Shown: one piece after another, positions 36,849 to 44,937 of the stretch | How positions within the stretch are numbered: the stretch's first letter is position 1 | Layout of the letters: each line of letters opens with the position of its first letter | Origin: Abyssibacter sp. | GTDB taxonomy: Bacteria > Pseudomonadota > Gammaproteobacteria > Nevskiales > OUC007 | Length of the DNA stretch: 44,937 bases | NCBI GenBank assembly: GCA_023146115.1 | Contig: JAGLCS010000085.1 | Coordinates: forward strand, 1 to 44,937 | Direction: 5' to 3' | Position numbers and translations under genes: made by a program | The notes under the pieces: generated by a model | Database searches by the model: none | What the model saw: the letters and a program-made list of their open reading frames with translations, nothing else | Told to the model about the DNA's origin: nothing

Positions 36849-38960
36849 CTACTCCAGGTCCGTCGGGCTAGGTCCCTTGATGTGGAAACCCTGGACATAG
36901 CCCACGCCCATCTGCCATAGCAGCGCCATCGATTCGGCATCTTCGACACGCTGGGCGATGACGGCGACGCCTTCGTCCTGTGCTTTCGCAATCAGCGATT
37001 GCATCTGGTTCTGGGTGGAACCTGGCTGTGAGGCCGCTTTGGTGAACGACGCGTGGAGCTTGACGAAATCTGGGTAGAGCTCCTCCAGCAGGGTGATCGA
37101 CCGATCGTCGGTGCCAAAATAGTCGATGCTGAGCCCGGCGCCGAAATGGCGGATGCCCTCGCAGAGTGCGATGGCTTGCTCCAGACGGTTTTGCAGAAAG
37201 GATTCCTGCAAATTGAACACGAGCTGGCGATACGCCGCAGGTTTGCCGACAAGACGTACGCGCAGCCAGCGCAGAAACCCGTCGTGCTGCGCCACCGTCT
37301 GCTCAGACAGCTTGACGAATAAACGCATCGGCGGGGCCTGCTCTCGCTGACGGTCCATGAGCAGTTCGATGGCAATATCCACGACTGCGCGGTCGAGATC
37401 GGCGATCAGCCCGGCTTGCTCTGCAACCTGAATGAAATCCCTGGCCTGGTATTCGGTGCCGTCTTTGGCCGTTAGCCGGAGCAGGGCGTCGTACTGCTGC
37501 TCATCGGCATCGTCCAGCTTCAACACCGGCATGTAGCTCAGGGAGAAACCGCCGTGCTTCAAGCCATAGCGGATCTTCTTTTTCCACTCGTCTTCGGATT
37601 TCTTGCGCTTGAGATCGGCATCGTCTGATTCCAGCAACGACACGACGCCGGGCGTCAATGTGTGATCTTTCAGGTAGCCCGCAATCCGGCGGACGCAGGT
37701 TTCGGCATCTTCACCCAGCTCATTGGCGTAGACGACACCGGCCATACGAATGTGAAGCTGATGATGCTCGGTCCGGAAAACGGCGTCGCCAAGCTTGTCC
37801 AGCCACCCCTGACAGCTAGTCCGGATGCGTTTCGGATCCGCCCGTCGAAGTAGTACGAGCAGACGGCCTGGCGCGACCTGGAATAACCGTTCGTCGCGGT
37901 CGAGCAGGGAGGCGAGAAAACTCTCGACCGAATCGACCAGCTGTTCGAAGCCGATGAAGCCAAGCTGGGCTTCCAGATCGTCGAGTTCCAACAGGCGCAG
38001 GTCGAGCAGGCCGAACGTGTCAGTGGAGCCATCCTGCCGCGCCTGCTCGACGGCCTCGGTAAGCCGCGCACGGACACCCGCAGATTCCTCGCGGGATTCC
38101 CGCCGCGGTGCGCCGACCAGCTCGATGCTGGGTACGCCGTCTCTGCTGATGCGGCGCAATGCGACGCGCAGGGGGCGGGTGGATCCGGCAGCGGTCGCGA
38201 ACTGCAAATCCAGGTCGACGGCGGTTTTTTGCTCGTTGATCAGGTTCGCCAGCTCGTCGCGTACGCTGCTCTGTTGGTCAGGTTCGATGAAGTCGAGCAG
38301 TGGCAGATGCTGAGGCTGGTCGTCGTCGACGAGCTTTGCGAAGGGTTCATTCGCCTCGATGACGATGCCGTCTTGAACAAGCGCGATCGCAACGCCCATG
38401 TCGCGAAGCAGCGCTTTCTGCTGCGCTTCCAGCAGGCGTGTCGTTCGCTCTCGCTCGTCCAGCGAGCGACGTGTTCGGGAAAACGCGATTTCCCGCGCGA
38501 TGACGAATGTCATTTGCTCGGGGTCGTCCGGGCGCAACCAGTCTCGCGCGTCGTGTTCACGCAGCGATTGCACTGAGCCACCGGTGCCCTCGCCGTCGAC
38601 AAGCAGCGTGGTGAGTTGCGGGTCTGCGGCGCAGGCCGTGCGGCACCAGGCCGGAGTGTCGATTTCCAGTGCGGGATCGATGGCGAAGATCAGCGGCCGC
38701 TCAGCCTTGATGCTGGAGACGAGGTCGTCGTCCAGGCGTGCCTGGACCACGTGCGCGGCGAGACCGCGGTTTCGAAGTTCGCGTTCGATGAGCTGGCCGA
38801 CGTCCGGATCGGTGCCCAGCAGCAAGATCTTCGCAGACCCCGCGTCGGGAGTCTGGAGGTCCAGGACGGAAGCCCCGTCAGAAAGATTCGAAACAGTGAT
38901 TGTCCTGCCACTCCGCCCCGGCGGGCTGTGATCTTTAGGAGAGCGCGTTGCCAGGTACAC
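36849..38960 (-). CDS. FimX-like protein: REC-like, PAS-like, degenerate GGDEF, degenerate EAL
   Basis: 'KILLLGTDPDVGQLIERELRNRGL...' receiver-like; EAL region 'LSYMPVLKL...YDALLRL...FIQVAEQAGLI...FVKLSEQ...LQESFLQN...LSIDYFG...DFVKLHASF...VIAQRVED...GVGYVQGFHIKGPS'. Start codon uncertain (GTG). Confidence 0.87.
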   Translation of the reverse strand: MYLATRSPKDHSPPGRSGRTITVSNLSDGASVLDLQTPDAGSAKILLLGTDPDVGQLIERELRNRGLAAHVVQARLDDDLVSSIKAERPLIFAIDPALEIDTPAWCRTACAADPQLTTLLVDGEGTGGSVQSLREHDARDWLRPDDPEQMTFVIAREIAFSRTRRSLDERERTTRLLEAQQKALLRDMGVAIALVQDGIVIEANEPFAKLVDDDQPQHLPLLDFIEPDQQSSVRDELANLINEQKTAVDLDLQFATAAGSTRPLRVALRRISRDGVPSIELVGAPRRESREESAGVRARLTEAVEQARQDGSTDTFGLLDLRLLELDDLEAQLGFIGFEQLVDSVESFLASLLDRDERLFQVAPGRLLVLLRRADPKRIRTSCQGWLDKLGDAVFRTEHHQLHIRMAGVVYANELGEDAETCVRRIAGYLKDHTLTPGVVSLLESDDADLKRKKSEDEWKKKIRYGLKHGGFSLSYMPVLKLDDADEQQYDALLRLTAKDGTEYQARDFIQVAEQAGLIADLDRAVVDIAIELLMDRQREQAPPMRLFVKLSEQTVAQHDGFLRWLRVRLVGKPAAYRQLVFNLQESFLQNRLEQAIALCEGIRHFGAGLSIDYFGTDDRSITLLEELYPDFVKLHASFTKAASQPGSTQNQMQSLIAKAQDEGVAVIAQRVEDAESMALLWQMGVGYVQGFHIKGPSPTDLE

Positions 38961-39024
38961 AAGGCGGGTCGGTACTGGACCACACTAACGAGTTGATGGC
39001 TGCTTCCTTCACTCAGATGGTGCA

Positions 39025-39062
39025 CAAAAAAACGCCCGGTTGGAAGACCAACCGGGCGTTTG
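39025..39062 (-). terminator. Intrinsic terminator of the OmpA-family gene (possibly bidirectional)
   Basis: AACGCCCGGTTGG-(4 nt)-CCAACCGGGCGTT, 13 bp perfect stem, with a T-tract on the minus strand and a short TTT on the plus strand. Confidence 0.88.
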
Positions 39063-39085
39063 ACTCACCTATCAGAGCGTAAGGC

Positions 39086-40552
39086 TTATTCAGCCAGGCG
39101 CAGCTCCACCCGTCGGTTCCGGGCCTGACCATCTTCGGTGGCGTTGTTCGCCACCGGCTGGGTCTCGCCGTAGCCTCTGGAGATCAGGCTGTCCGGGTTC
39201 ACGCCCTTGCTGACCAGGTAGCTACGGACCGAGGCAGCACGCTCCTCGGAGAGCTTCTGGTTGTACGCGGCGGGGCCGACCGAGTCGGTGTGTCCGGCGA
39301 TCTCGGCCTTGATGTCGGCCTGATCGGCCAGCGACTTGGCGACCCGATCCAGGATCGTGCGTGCATCTGGCCGCAACACTGTCTTGTTGAACTCGAAGTG
39401 CACGCCCTCAAGCACCAGTTCCTGGTTCTTGATCGGGCAGCCCGTCTTGTCGACTTCCAGTCCCGGCAGCGTGTTCGGGCACAGGTCGTCGCGATTCAAC
39501 ACGCCGTCGCCGTCCAGATCCAGGGAACAGCCGCGCTCGTCGACCGCCACGCCTGGCGCGGTATTGGGGCAGTTGTCCTTGTAGTCAGGTACGCCATCGC
39601 CGTCGGTGTCGAACGGGCAGCCGTAGCGATCGACCGGCACACCCTGGGGCGTGTTCGGGCACTTGTCCTGCGAATCCGGGACGCCGTCGCCGTCCGAGTC
39701 CAGCGGACAGCCATTGCGGTCAACCGGAACGCCCGGAGGTGTGCCAGGGCACTTGTCACGGAAATCCGGGACGCCGTCGCCGTCGGCATCCAGCGGGCAG
39801 CCATCTTCATCCACGGGCACGCCGCGCGGTGTGCCGGGGCACTTGTCACGGAAGTCCGGCACACCATCGCCGTCCGAATCGACGGCACAGCCCTTTTCGT
39901 CCACCAGCACGCCTGGCGGCGTGTTCGGGCAGGCATCGAAACGGTCCGCCACACCGTCGCCGTCGGCGTCAGGGGGCGGGGGCGGCCAGGTGCCGATGCG
40001 ATACATCAGGCCGATCGTGGCCTGATAGTTGTAGAAATCGTCCTCGACGAGCACGCCTTCTTCATCGATGTGATCGACCAGGTACTGGCCTTCCACGCGC
40101 AGATCGAGGTTATTGTTCAGCCGGAACAGGGCCCCGAGTCCGCCGTTGTACGACAGCCCGCTGACTTCTTCATCCAGAAAGTTGACGTTGTGCAGGCCGG
40201 CGCCGAGCAAACCGTAGAAACGTGCCCGGCGGCTATCGTTGAGCAGCAGCATGAAGTTGCCGCCACCGACGATGCGTTCGTACTCGGAGTTGATGTTCGA
40301 GACATCGACCGAGCCGCCGCTGACGAAACCTTCAACGGCCATGCGATGGCCGATGAACTTGCCGAAGGTCACCATGCCGGCGGGGCCGTTGTCCTGGTCT
40401 TCGCTGTCGGTGACCAGGAATCCAGCACTGCCGGACAGGAAGTATCGATCATCGAAACCGATGTCATACTCCTGCGCGTTGGCACTGAAAGGGGCGGCCA
40501 ACGAAGCAGCCAGGGCGCAGGTGCCGACGTATCGGCATAAACGAGTAATCAT
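39086..40552 (-). CDS. OmpA/OprF family outer membrane protein with thrombospondin type-3 repeats
   Basis: Signal peptide 'MITRLCRYVGTCALAASLAAPFSANA'; beta-barrel region; six DxDGDGVxD repeats; OmpA domain 'VHFEFNKTVLRPDARTILDRVAKSL...AEIAGHTDSVGPAAYNQKLSEERAASVRSYL'. Confidence 0.95.
   Translation of the reverse strand: MITRLCRYVGTCALAASLAAPFSANAQEYDIGFDDRYFLSGSAGFLVTDSEDQDNGPAGMVTFGKFIGHRMAVEGFVSGGSVDVSNINSEYERIVGGGNFMLLLNDSRRARFYGLLGAGLHNVNFLDEEVSGLSYNGGLGALFRLNNNLDLRVEGQYLVDHIDEEGVLVEDDFYNYQATIGLMYRIGTWPPPPPDADGDGVADRFDACPNTPPGVLVDEKGCAVDSDGDGVPDFRDKCPGTPRGVPVDEDGCPLDADGDGVPDFRDKCPGTPPGVPVDRNGCPLDSDGDGVPDSQDKCPNTPQGVPVDRYGCPFDTDGDGVPDYKDNCPNTAPGVAVDERGCSLDLDGDGVLNRDDLCPNTLPGLEVDKTGCPIKNQELVLEGVHFEFNKTVLRPDARTILDRVAKSLADQADIKAEIAGHTDSVGPAAYNQKLSEERAASVRSYLVSKGVNPDSLISRGYGETQPVANNATEDGQARNRRVELRLAE
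39431..39970 (-). repeat. Six in-frame 90-bp (30-aa) tandem TSP3 repeats
   Basis: Each unit fits D(x)DGDGVxDxxDxCPxTxxGvxVDxxGCxx and is exactly 30 aa. Confidence 0.93.
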
Positions 40553-40681
40553 CCGGAAGAACTCCCTCGGGTGAATGCAATCCATTTGCAGACCAGCCGC
40601 AGATCGTAGTCTAGGGAAAGCCACAGCAAATGTCCCGCCATCCTTCTCTATGCATTGTCTTCCGTCGATGGCACCAAAACG

Positions 40682-41572
40682 ATGAATAACGAACGGGTGG
40701 CCTTGTCGGTCAGTGATCTGCGCAAGCACTTTGGTGCCGTCGAGGCCGTACGAGGTCTGAGTCTGAACATCCGTGTCGGCGAATGTTTCGGTTTGCTGGG
40801 TCCGAACGGTGCGGGCAAGACCACCACCATCGAACTTCTGGAAGGGATTCTTCGACCATCGTCAGGCACGATTTTGTACTTGGGTGAGCCACTGGGTGAC
40901 CGGTTCCGGCGCGAGGCCGGCATTCAATTTCAGCACACCGCACTGCAGGACTTCCTGACGGTTCGCGAACATCTGGAGTTGTTCGCCCGCCTTTATCCGC
41001 GGGCCAGGCCGATTGCCGAGATCATGGAGCGGTGTGCGCTGGGCGAGCTGGCGGGGCGCGATGCCCGAAAGCTCTCCGGCGGGCAACGCCAGCGGCTGCT
41101 GCTGGGTATCGCGCTGGTCCATGACCCGGCCGTCATCTTTCTGGATGAGCCGACCACCGGGCTCGATCCGCAGGCACGGCGCAACTTCTGGTCGCTGGTG
41201 GAATCGATCAAGGCCGACGGCCGCACGGTGGTGCTGACCACGCATTACATGGAAGAGGCCTACCGGCTCTGTGACCGCATCGCGATCATGGATCATGGAC
41301 AGATTATCGCCGACGGCACGCCGCGCGAGTTGCTGCGCCGCCATTTCGCCGGCGCCGTGCTGAGCCTGCCGCTCGCGGATCTGCAGCGAGCCTCCATCGA
41401 TCTGGGGAACTGGCGTGTGCATCAGGATCGAGCGGAGCAGGTGGTGGACGATCTGGAAGCTGCGCTGGATGCGTTGCGGGTTCAGGGTGTGGGCCTGCAG
41501 CACTTGCAGATTCGGGAGCACACGCTGGAAGACCTGTTCATCGAACTGACCGGTGAGGCGCTACGGGCATGA
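40682..41572 (+). CDS. ABC transporter ATP-binding protein (ABC-2 exporter type)
   Basis: Walker A 'GLLGPNGAGKTTTIELLEGIL', signature 'KLSGGQRQRLLLGIALVHDPAVIFLDEPTTGLDPQARRNFW', H-loop 'TTHYMEEAYRL'. Start at the ATG at 40682. Confidence 0.95.
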   Translation: MNNERVALSVSDLRKHFGAVEAVRGLSLNIRVGECFGLLGPNGAGKTTTIELLEGILRPSSGTILYLGEPLGDRFRREAGIQFQHTALQDFLTVREHLELFARLYPRARPIAEIMERCALGELAGRDARKLSGGQRQRLLLGIALVHDPAVIFLDEPTTGLDPQARRNFWSLVESIKADGRTVVLTTHYMEEAYRLCDRIAIMDHGQIIADGTPRELLRRHFAGAVLSLPLADLQRASIDLGNWRVHQDRAEQVVDDLEAALDALRVQGVGLQHLQIREHTLEDLFIELTGEALRA

Positions 41573-42594
41573 GGCTTCGTCGCATTCTTGCCATCACCAA
41601 GGCGCGGAACATCGAGTTCATTCGCGATCGTTCCGCCCTGGGCTGGAACATCCTCTTGCCGCTACTGCTCGTGCTGGGTCTGGCGACCATCTTCTCCGGC
41701 GACAACCAACCGCTCTACAAGGTGGGCGTGATGATGGCCGCCGAGTCGGCAGAGCTGCCAACCGGCGACGCCGAGCCGCTGATGAATCTGCGTTTCACCC
41801 AGTTCGTGCCGGAGTTCGATCACGACCGCGCCGTGCGGCTGGTGGAGCGCCATCGGCTGGACTTGCTGGTCGATTTCGAGCAGCGCCGCTACTGGATTAA
41901 TTCCACGTCTCCCAAGGGCTATTCGCTAGAGCGAATGATCGCCGGGCTACCAGGTGTGGCGCTGGAGCGGGCCGTGGTCACCGGAGAGCAGACCCGTTAC
42001 GTGGATTGGCTGGTGCCGGGCATTCTCGGCATGAACATGATGTTCTCCTGCCTGTTCGGCGTGGGTTACGTCATTGTCAGATACCGCAAGGCCGGTTACC
42101 TCAAGCGGTTGAGCGCAACCCCGATCAGCCCTGCGGAGTTCCTCATCGCGCAGATATGCTCACGCCTGCTGGTGATCATGGTCGTCACCTGCGCCGTGTT
42201 TGCTGCCACTGAATGGCTGATCGGCTTTCCGGTGCTCGGCAGTCACCTGACACTGTTGGCCGTGGCGCTGGCCGGTGCGGTCGCGATGATCGCCATGGGT
42301 GTGGCTGTCGCCGCGCGGACGACCAGCGAGGAGCTGGCCAATGGCCTGCTCAACCTGGTGACCTGGCCGATGATGATGGTGTCCGGCGTGTGGTTTTCGA
42401 TCGAGGGCGCGCCGGCGGCCGTGGTGTGGGCGGCCCAGTGCCTGCCGCTTACGCATCTTCTGGATGCCGCACGTGCCGTCATGCTGGATGGTGCCAGCCT
42501 GATGCAGGTGGCCGACCATCTGGTCATTCTGCTGCTGATCGGGGTCGGTTTTCTCTGCTTCGGTGCCTGGAGTTTTCGCTGGCGCGACGTCTGA
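41569..42594 (+). CDS. ABC-2 type transporter permease
   Basis: ATGA overlap with the ATPase gene; six-TM ABC-2 layout, 'YVDWLVPGILGMNMMFSCLFGVGYVIVRYRKAGYLKRLSATPISPAEFLIAQI'. Confidence 0.93.
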   Translation: MRLRRILAITKARNIEFIRDRSALGWNILLPLLLVLGLATIFSGDNQPLYKVGVMMAAESAELPTGDAEPLMNLRFTQFVPEFDHDRAVRLVERHRLDLLVDFEQRRYWINSTSPKGYSLERMIAGLPGVALERAVVTGEQTRYVDWLVPGILGMNMMFSCLFGVGYVIVRYRKAGYLKRLSATPISPAEFLIAQICSRLLVIMVVTCAVFAATEWLIGFPVLGSHLTLLAVALAGAVAMIAMGVAVAARTTSEELANGLLNLVTWPMMMVSGVWFSIEGAPAAVVWAAQCLPLTHLLDAARAVMLDGASLMQVADHLVILLLIGVGFLCFGAWSFRWRDV

Positions 42595-44199
42595 TCAGTT
42601 CGGCGGAAATGCCGTCCAGCCACTCATCCAGCTTTCTGCCGACCCGGGGCGCAGCGCACCACGATGGCGCGCTCCTCCATTCCAGAACTCCCCCCTTGGG
42701 ATCGATGCGACAGCGGCCAGGGCGGGGCCGACATCCGGGGCAAACCGCGGGGCGATCGGGTCCAGTGCGCCGGACAAATAGGCCGGGTCGACGACGAACT
42801 GATTCTGGTGGTCCGATTGCTGCAACCAGCTGGCCAGGTCGAAGGCGGCCGGGTCTTCGCGATCAAACCGCCGACTGCTGCGATCCGTGACGAACAGCGT
42901 GTGACTGAGCGACAGGGCGCCCGATTCGACGAGTTCCTGCGAGCGGTCGCGAATCGAGATGGCTTCGTCCTTGAACCCGGCGATGATCAGGTTTCGGAAG
43001 ATGCCTGCCGTGCCTTCGCGCAAGGTCATCGCACGCTGCGCGCGCGAGGCGTTCGGGTCGGCGACCAGGGTGACGTTCATGAACGTTGGCGCGGAACGGG
43101 GCTGGGCATCCGGGTCGGGGCCGTTGTTGTCACCCTCGAAGGCGTTGTCGCCCACATCGCGGCCCATTTGCACCACCAGCGACTGCACATTGCCGGTCCA
43201 GCCCAGGTCCCAGTCGAAGGCGTCATCGCCGGGCCGGGTGATCAGCAGATTGCGTAGGTTCGCCGTGCCGCCGAACATCTCGATGCCATCATCCAGCGGG
43301 CTGTGCACCTGCACATGGCGCACGATCGTGCCCTCGCCGCAGCCCGCCAGCGTCAGGCCGTTGAGCTCGTTGTTCGCCGAGATTTCGAAGCCAGCGAACT
43401 CCACGCGGACGTATTCCATCACGCCACAGGAGCCTTCGGTGTTCTTGCCGCCGTAACTGCCCAGTGGTTCGGTCTCCGGCACGCCCTCGATGCGGCCCAG
43501 GCCGATATTGGTGGGTGCATCGCCCAGCAGGACCAAACCGCCCCAGTCGCCCGCCTGGCGCGACCCAATGGGCTGCGCGCTGGTGAAGACGATCGGTGCA
43601 TCGGGCCGACCCCGGGCGTGAAACTCCGCGCCATTGGCGACCAGCAGGGCAGACCCCGGTTGGCCGAGCACGGTCACGCCCGGTTCGATGGTCAGCTTGA
43701 CGCCCGGCTCGATGAACACGACCTGGTTCAGCACAATGCGCTTGCCCGCCTTCCAGGTCGTGCTGACCTCGATATTGCCGTCGATATGGTCGACGCTGGG
43801 GCCGTTGTCCAGCCGGGTGATGAACAGTGTGACCAGTATGGCGATGCCGGCGAGGATCCCGATGCCGGCCAGGATTGCGCGGCGCGAGCGATGTGTCTTC
43901 GCGCGGTGAACGCTGGCTTCGAATTCGGTGGTCTGGTCGAACTCGACATGCTTCATGCCGGTGTCGACCTGCCTTAGCAAGCTACCGGTCGGCGCCAGCG
44001 TCAATACGCGCTGGGCAAGTTCCGCGACTGCCTGGTCGGTTGAGTTCGAGGCGGCCGTCAGCGTGCTGTCGCGATAATTCTGGTTGCCCAGCAGCGCGCT
44101 GAAATGTATGTACGGCAAGCTCTTGTCTGACGACGCATCGCATGCGCGCTTGAGTTGCCACAGAAGCGTGATCGCTTCCGAGTCGCCGGTGCTGGCCAT
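42595..44199 (-). CDS. Membrane-anchored right-handed beta-helix protein with N-terminal cytoplasmic region
   Basis: About 107 aa hydrophilic N-terminus, single TM 'RRAILAGIGILAGIAILVTLFITRL', then 'VVFIEPGVKLTIEPGVTVLGQPGSALLVANGAEFHARGRPDAPIVFTSAQPIGSRQAGDWGGLVLLGDAPTN' typical of secreted beta-helix repeats. Confidence 0.78.
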   Translation of the reverse strand: MASTGDSEAITLLWQLKRACDASSDKSLPYIHFSALLGNQNYRDSTLTAASNSTDQAVAELAQRVLTLAPTGSLLRQVDTGMKHVEFDQTTEFEASVHRAKTHRSRRAILAGIGILAGIAILVTLFITRLDNGPSVDHIDGNIEVSTTWKAGKRIVLNQVVFIEPGVKLTIEPGVTVLGQPGSALLVANGAEFHARGRPDAPIVFTSAQPIGSRQAGDWGGLVLLGDAPTNIGLGRIEGVPETEPLGSYGGKNTEGSCGVMEYVRVEFAGFEISANNELNGLTLAGCGEGTIVRHVQVHSPLDDGIEMFGGTANLRNLLITRPGDDAFDWDLGWTGNVQSLVVQMGRDVGDNAFEGDNNGPDPDAQPRSAPTFMNVTLVADPNASRAQRAMTLREGTAGIFRNLIIAGFKDEAISIRDRSQELVESGALSLSHTLFVTDRSSRRFDREDPAAFDLASWLQQSDHQNQFVVDPAYLSGALDPIAPRFAPDVGPALAAVASIPRGEFWNGGARHRGALRPGSAESWMSGWTAFPPN

Positions 44200-44260
44200 T
44201 CCGTGGTCCCGAGTGAATCCCCAGCCTCAGCCTAGGGATCACAGATGGCGATTTGATGAA

Positions 44261-44937
44261 TTAGTCAGTTGCGGGGTCGCCGTACAGATGGCACGACACC
44301 CAATGCGGTTTGTCCTCGCTGCCAAGGTTCTGCATTTTCGGTTCGATGGACGCGCATTGCGGCATCGCCGCGGGGCAGCGGGTGTGAAATGGACAGCCGG
44401 ATGGCGGGTTCATCGGGGACGGCACATCACCCGACAGCACGATGCGCTCGGAACCGGATGCCGGGTCCGGCACCGGGATGGCTGACATCAATGCCTGGGT
44501 GTAGGGGTGCTTGGGATCGGCGTACAGGTCGGCGGCGCCGGCGGTCTCAACGAGTTGCCCCAGATACATCACGCCGACCTGATGGCTGATGTGCTGTACC
44601 ACGGCCAGATCATGGGAGATGAACAGGAAGCTGATCCCGAACTCCGATTGCAGATCGTCGATCAGGTTCAGCACCTGGGACTGCACCGAGACATCCAGCG
44701 CGGATACGGCCTCGTCGGCGACGATGAACTTCGGATTCAGCGCCAAGGCGCGGGCGATGCCGACGCGCTGGCGCTGGCCGCCCGAGAATTCGTGCGGGTA
44801 GCGATGCAGCACCGCCCGCCGCAGACCCACGACTTCGAGCAGCTCCTCGACCTTCTTCCGGCGTTCGGTCTTGGTGCCGATGCCATGCACATCCAGCGGC
44901 TCGCGCAGGGTCTCGAATACCGTTCGACGGGGCGATA
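44261..44937 (-). CDS. Oligopeptide/dipeptide ABC transporter ATP-binding protein (OppF/DppF-like), N-terminus beyond the right edge
   Basis: '[51 protein letters not shown]', C-terminal '[16 protein letters not shown]...[27 protein letters not shown]'. Frame open to 44937 ('[18 protein letters not shown]'). Confidence 0.95.
   Translation of the reverse strand, partial: SPRRTVFETLREPLDVHGIGTKTERRKKVEELLEVVGLRRAVLHRYPHEFSGGQRQRVGIARALALNPKFIVADEAVSALDVSVQSQVLNLIDDLQSEFGISFLFISHDLAVVQHISHQVGVMYLGQLVETAGAADLYADPKHPYTQALMSAIPVPDPASGSERIVLSGDVPSPMNPPSGCPFHTRCPAAMPQCASIEPKMQNLGSEDKPHWVSCHLYGDPATD

Noticed and set aside
39431-39970. Regular repeats considered as a CRISPR array
   Set aside because: Repeats are contiguous 90-bp in-frame coding units encoding TSP3 motifs, without unique spacers, and no cas genes are present.
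39290-40540. 416-aa plus-strand ORF opposite the OmpA gene
   Set aside because: Antisense shadow of a strongly supported gene. Its length reflects GC-rich codon bias and the in-frame 90-bp repeats; the protein is low complexity with no recognisable domain.
1-44937. Prophage, integrative element, transposon or defence island
   Set aside because: No integrase, transposase, phage structural, restriction or toxin-antitoxin genes, and no tRNA boundary seen. Gene content is core metabolism and envelope.

Overview
The window reads as an ordinary, gene-dense, GC-rich gammaproteobacterial-type chromosomal segment. I see about 33 protein-coding genes and no rRNA, tRNA, CRISPR array, integrase, transposase or phage genes. 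In order: a TetR regulator open to the left edge; opgGH (osmoregulated periplasmic glucans); a short putA without a recognisable DNA-binding domain; a giant Calx-beta surface protein with a GlyGly-CTERM-like tail; a DUF4112 protein; plsB; an FKBP isomerase; DUF4124 and DUF3080 genes; tetR-fadE; a dicarboxylate symporter; a BPSS1780-like membrane protein plus a 5-alpha-reductase-like protein; an acyl-CoA dehydrogenase; an ECF sigma/DUF3379 anti-sigma pair; a methyltransferase; an MFS transporter; a rhomboid; CBS and CGS/CGL (transsulfuration); a four-gene minus-strand cluster (Ig-like lipoprotein, SIMPL, HAD, glutaminyl cyclase); a degenerate REC/GGDEF/EAL protein resembling FimX; a TSP3-repeat OmpA protein; an ABC-2 exporter; a membrane-anchored beta-helix protein; and an OppF/DppF ATPase cut by the right edge. 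The most interesting items are the degenerate EAL protein, the giant CTERM protein, the cytoplasmic-domain/TM/beta-helix protein, the uncharacterised lipoprotein operon, several candidate operators or promoters, and a repeated pattern of convergent genes with essentially no intergenic space. I found no unambiguous new multi-gene defence or mobile system.
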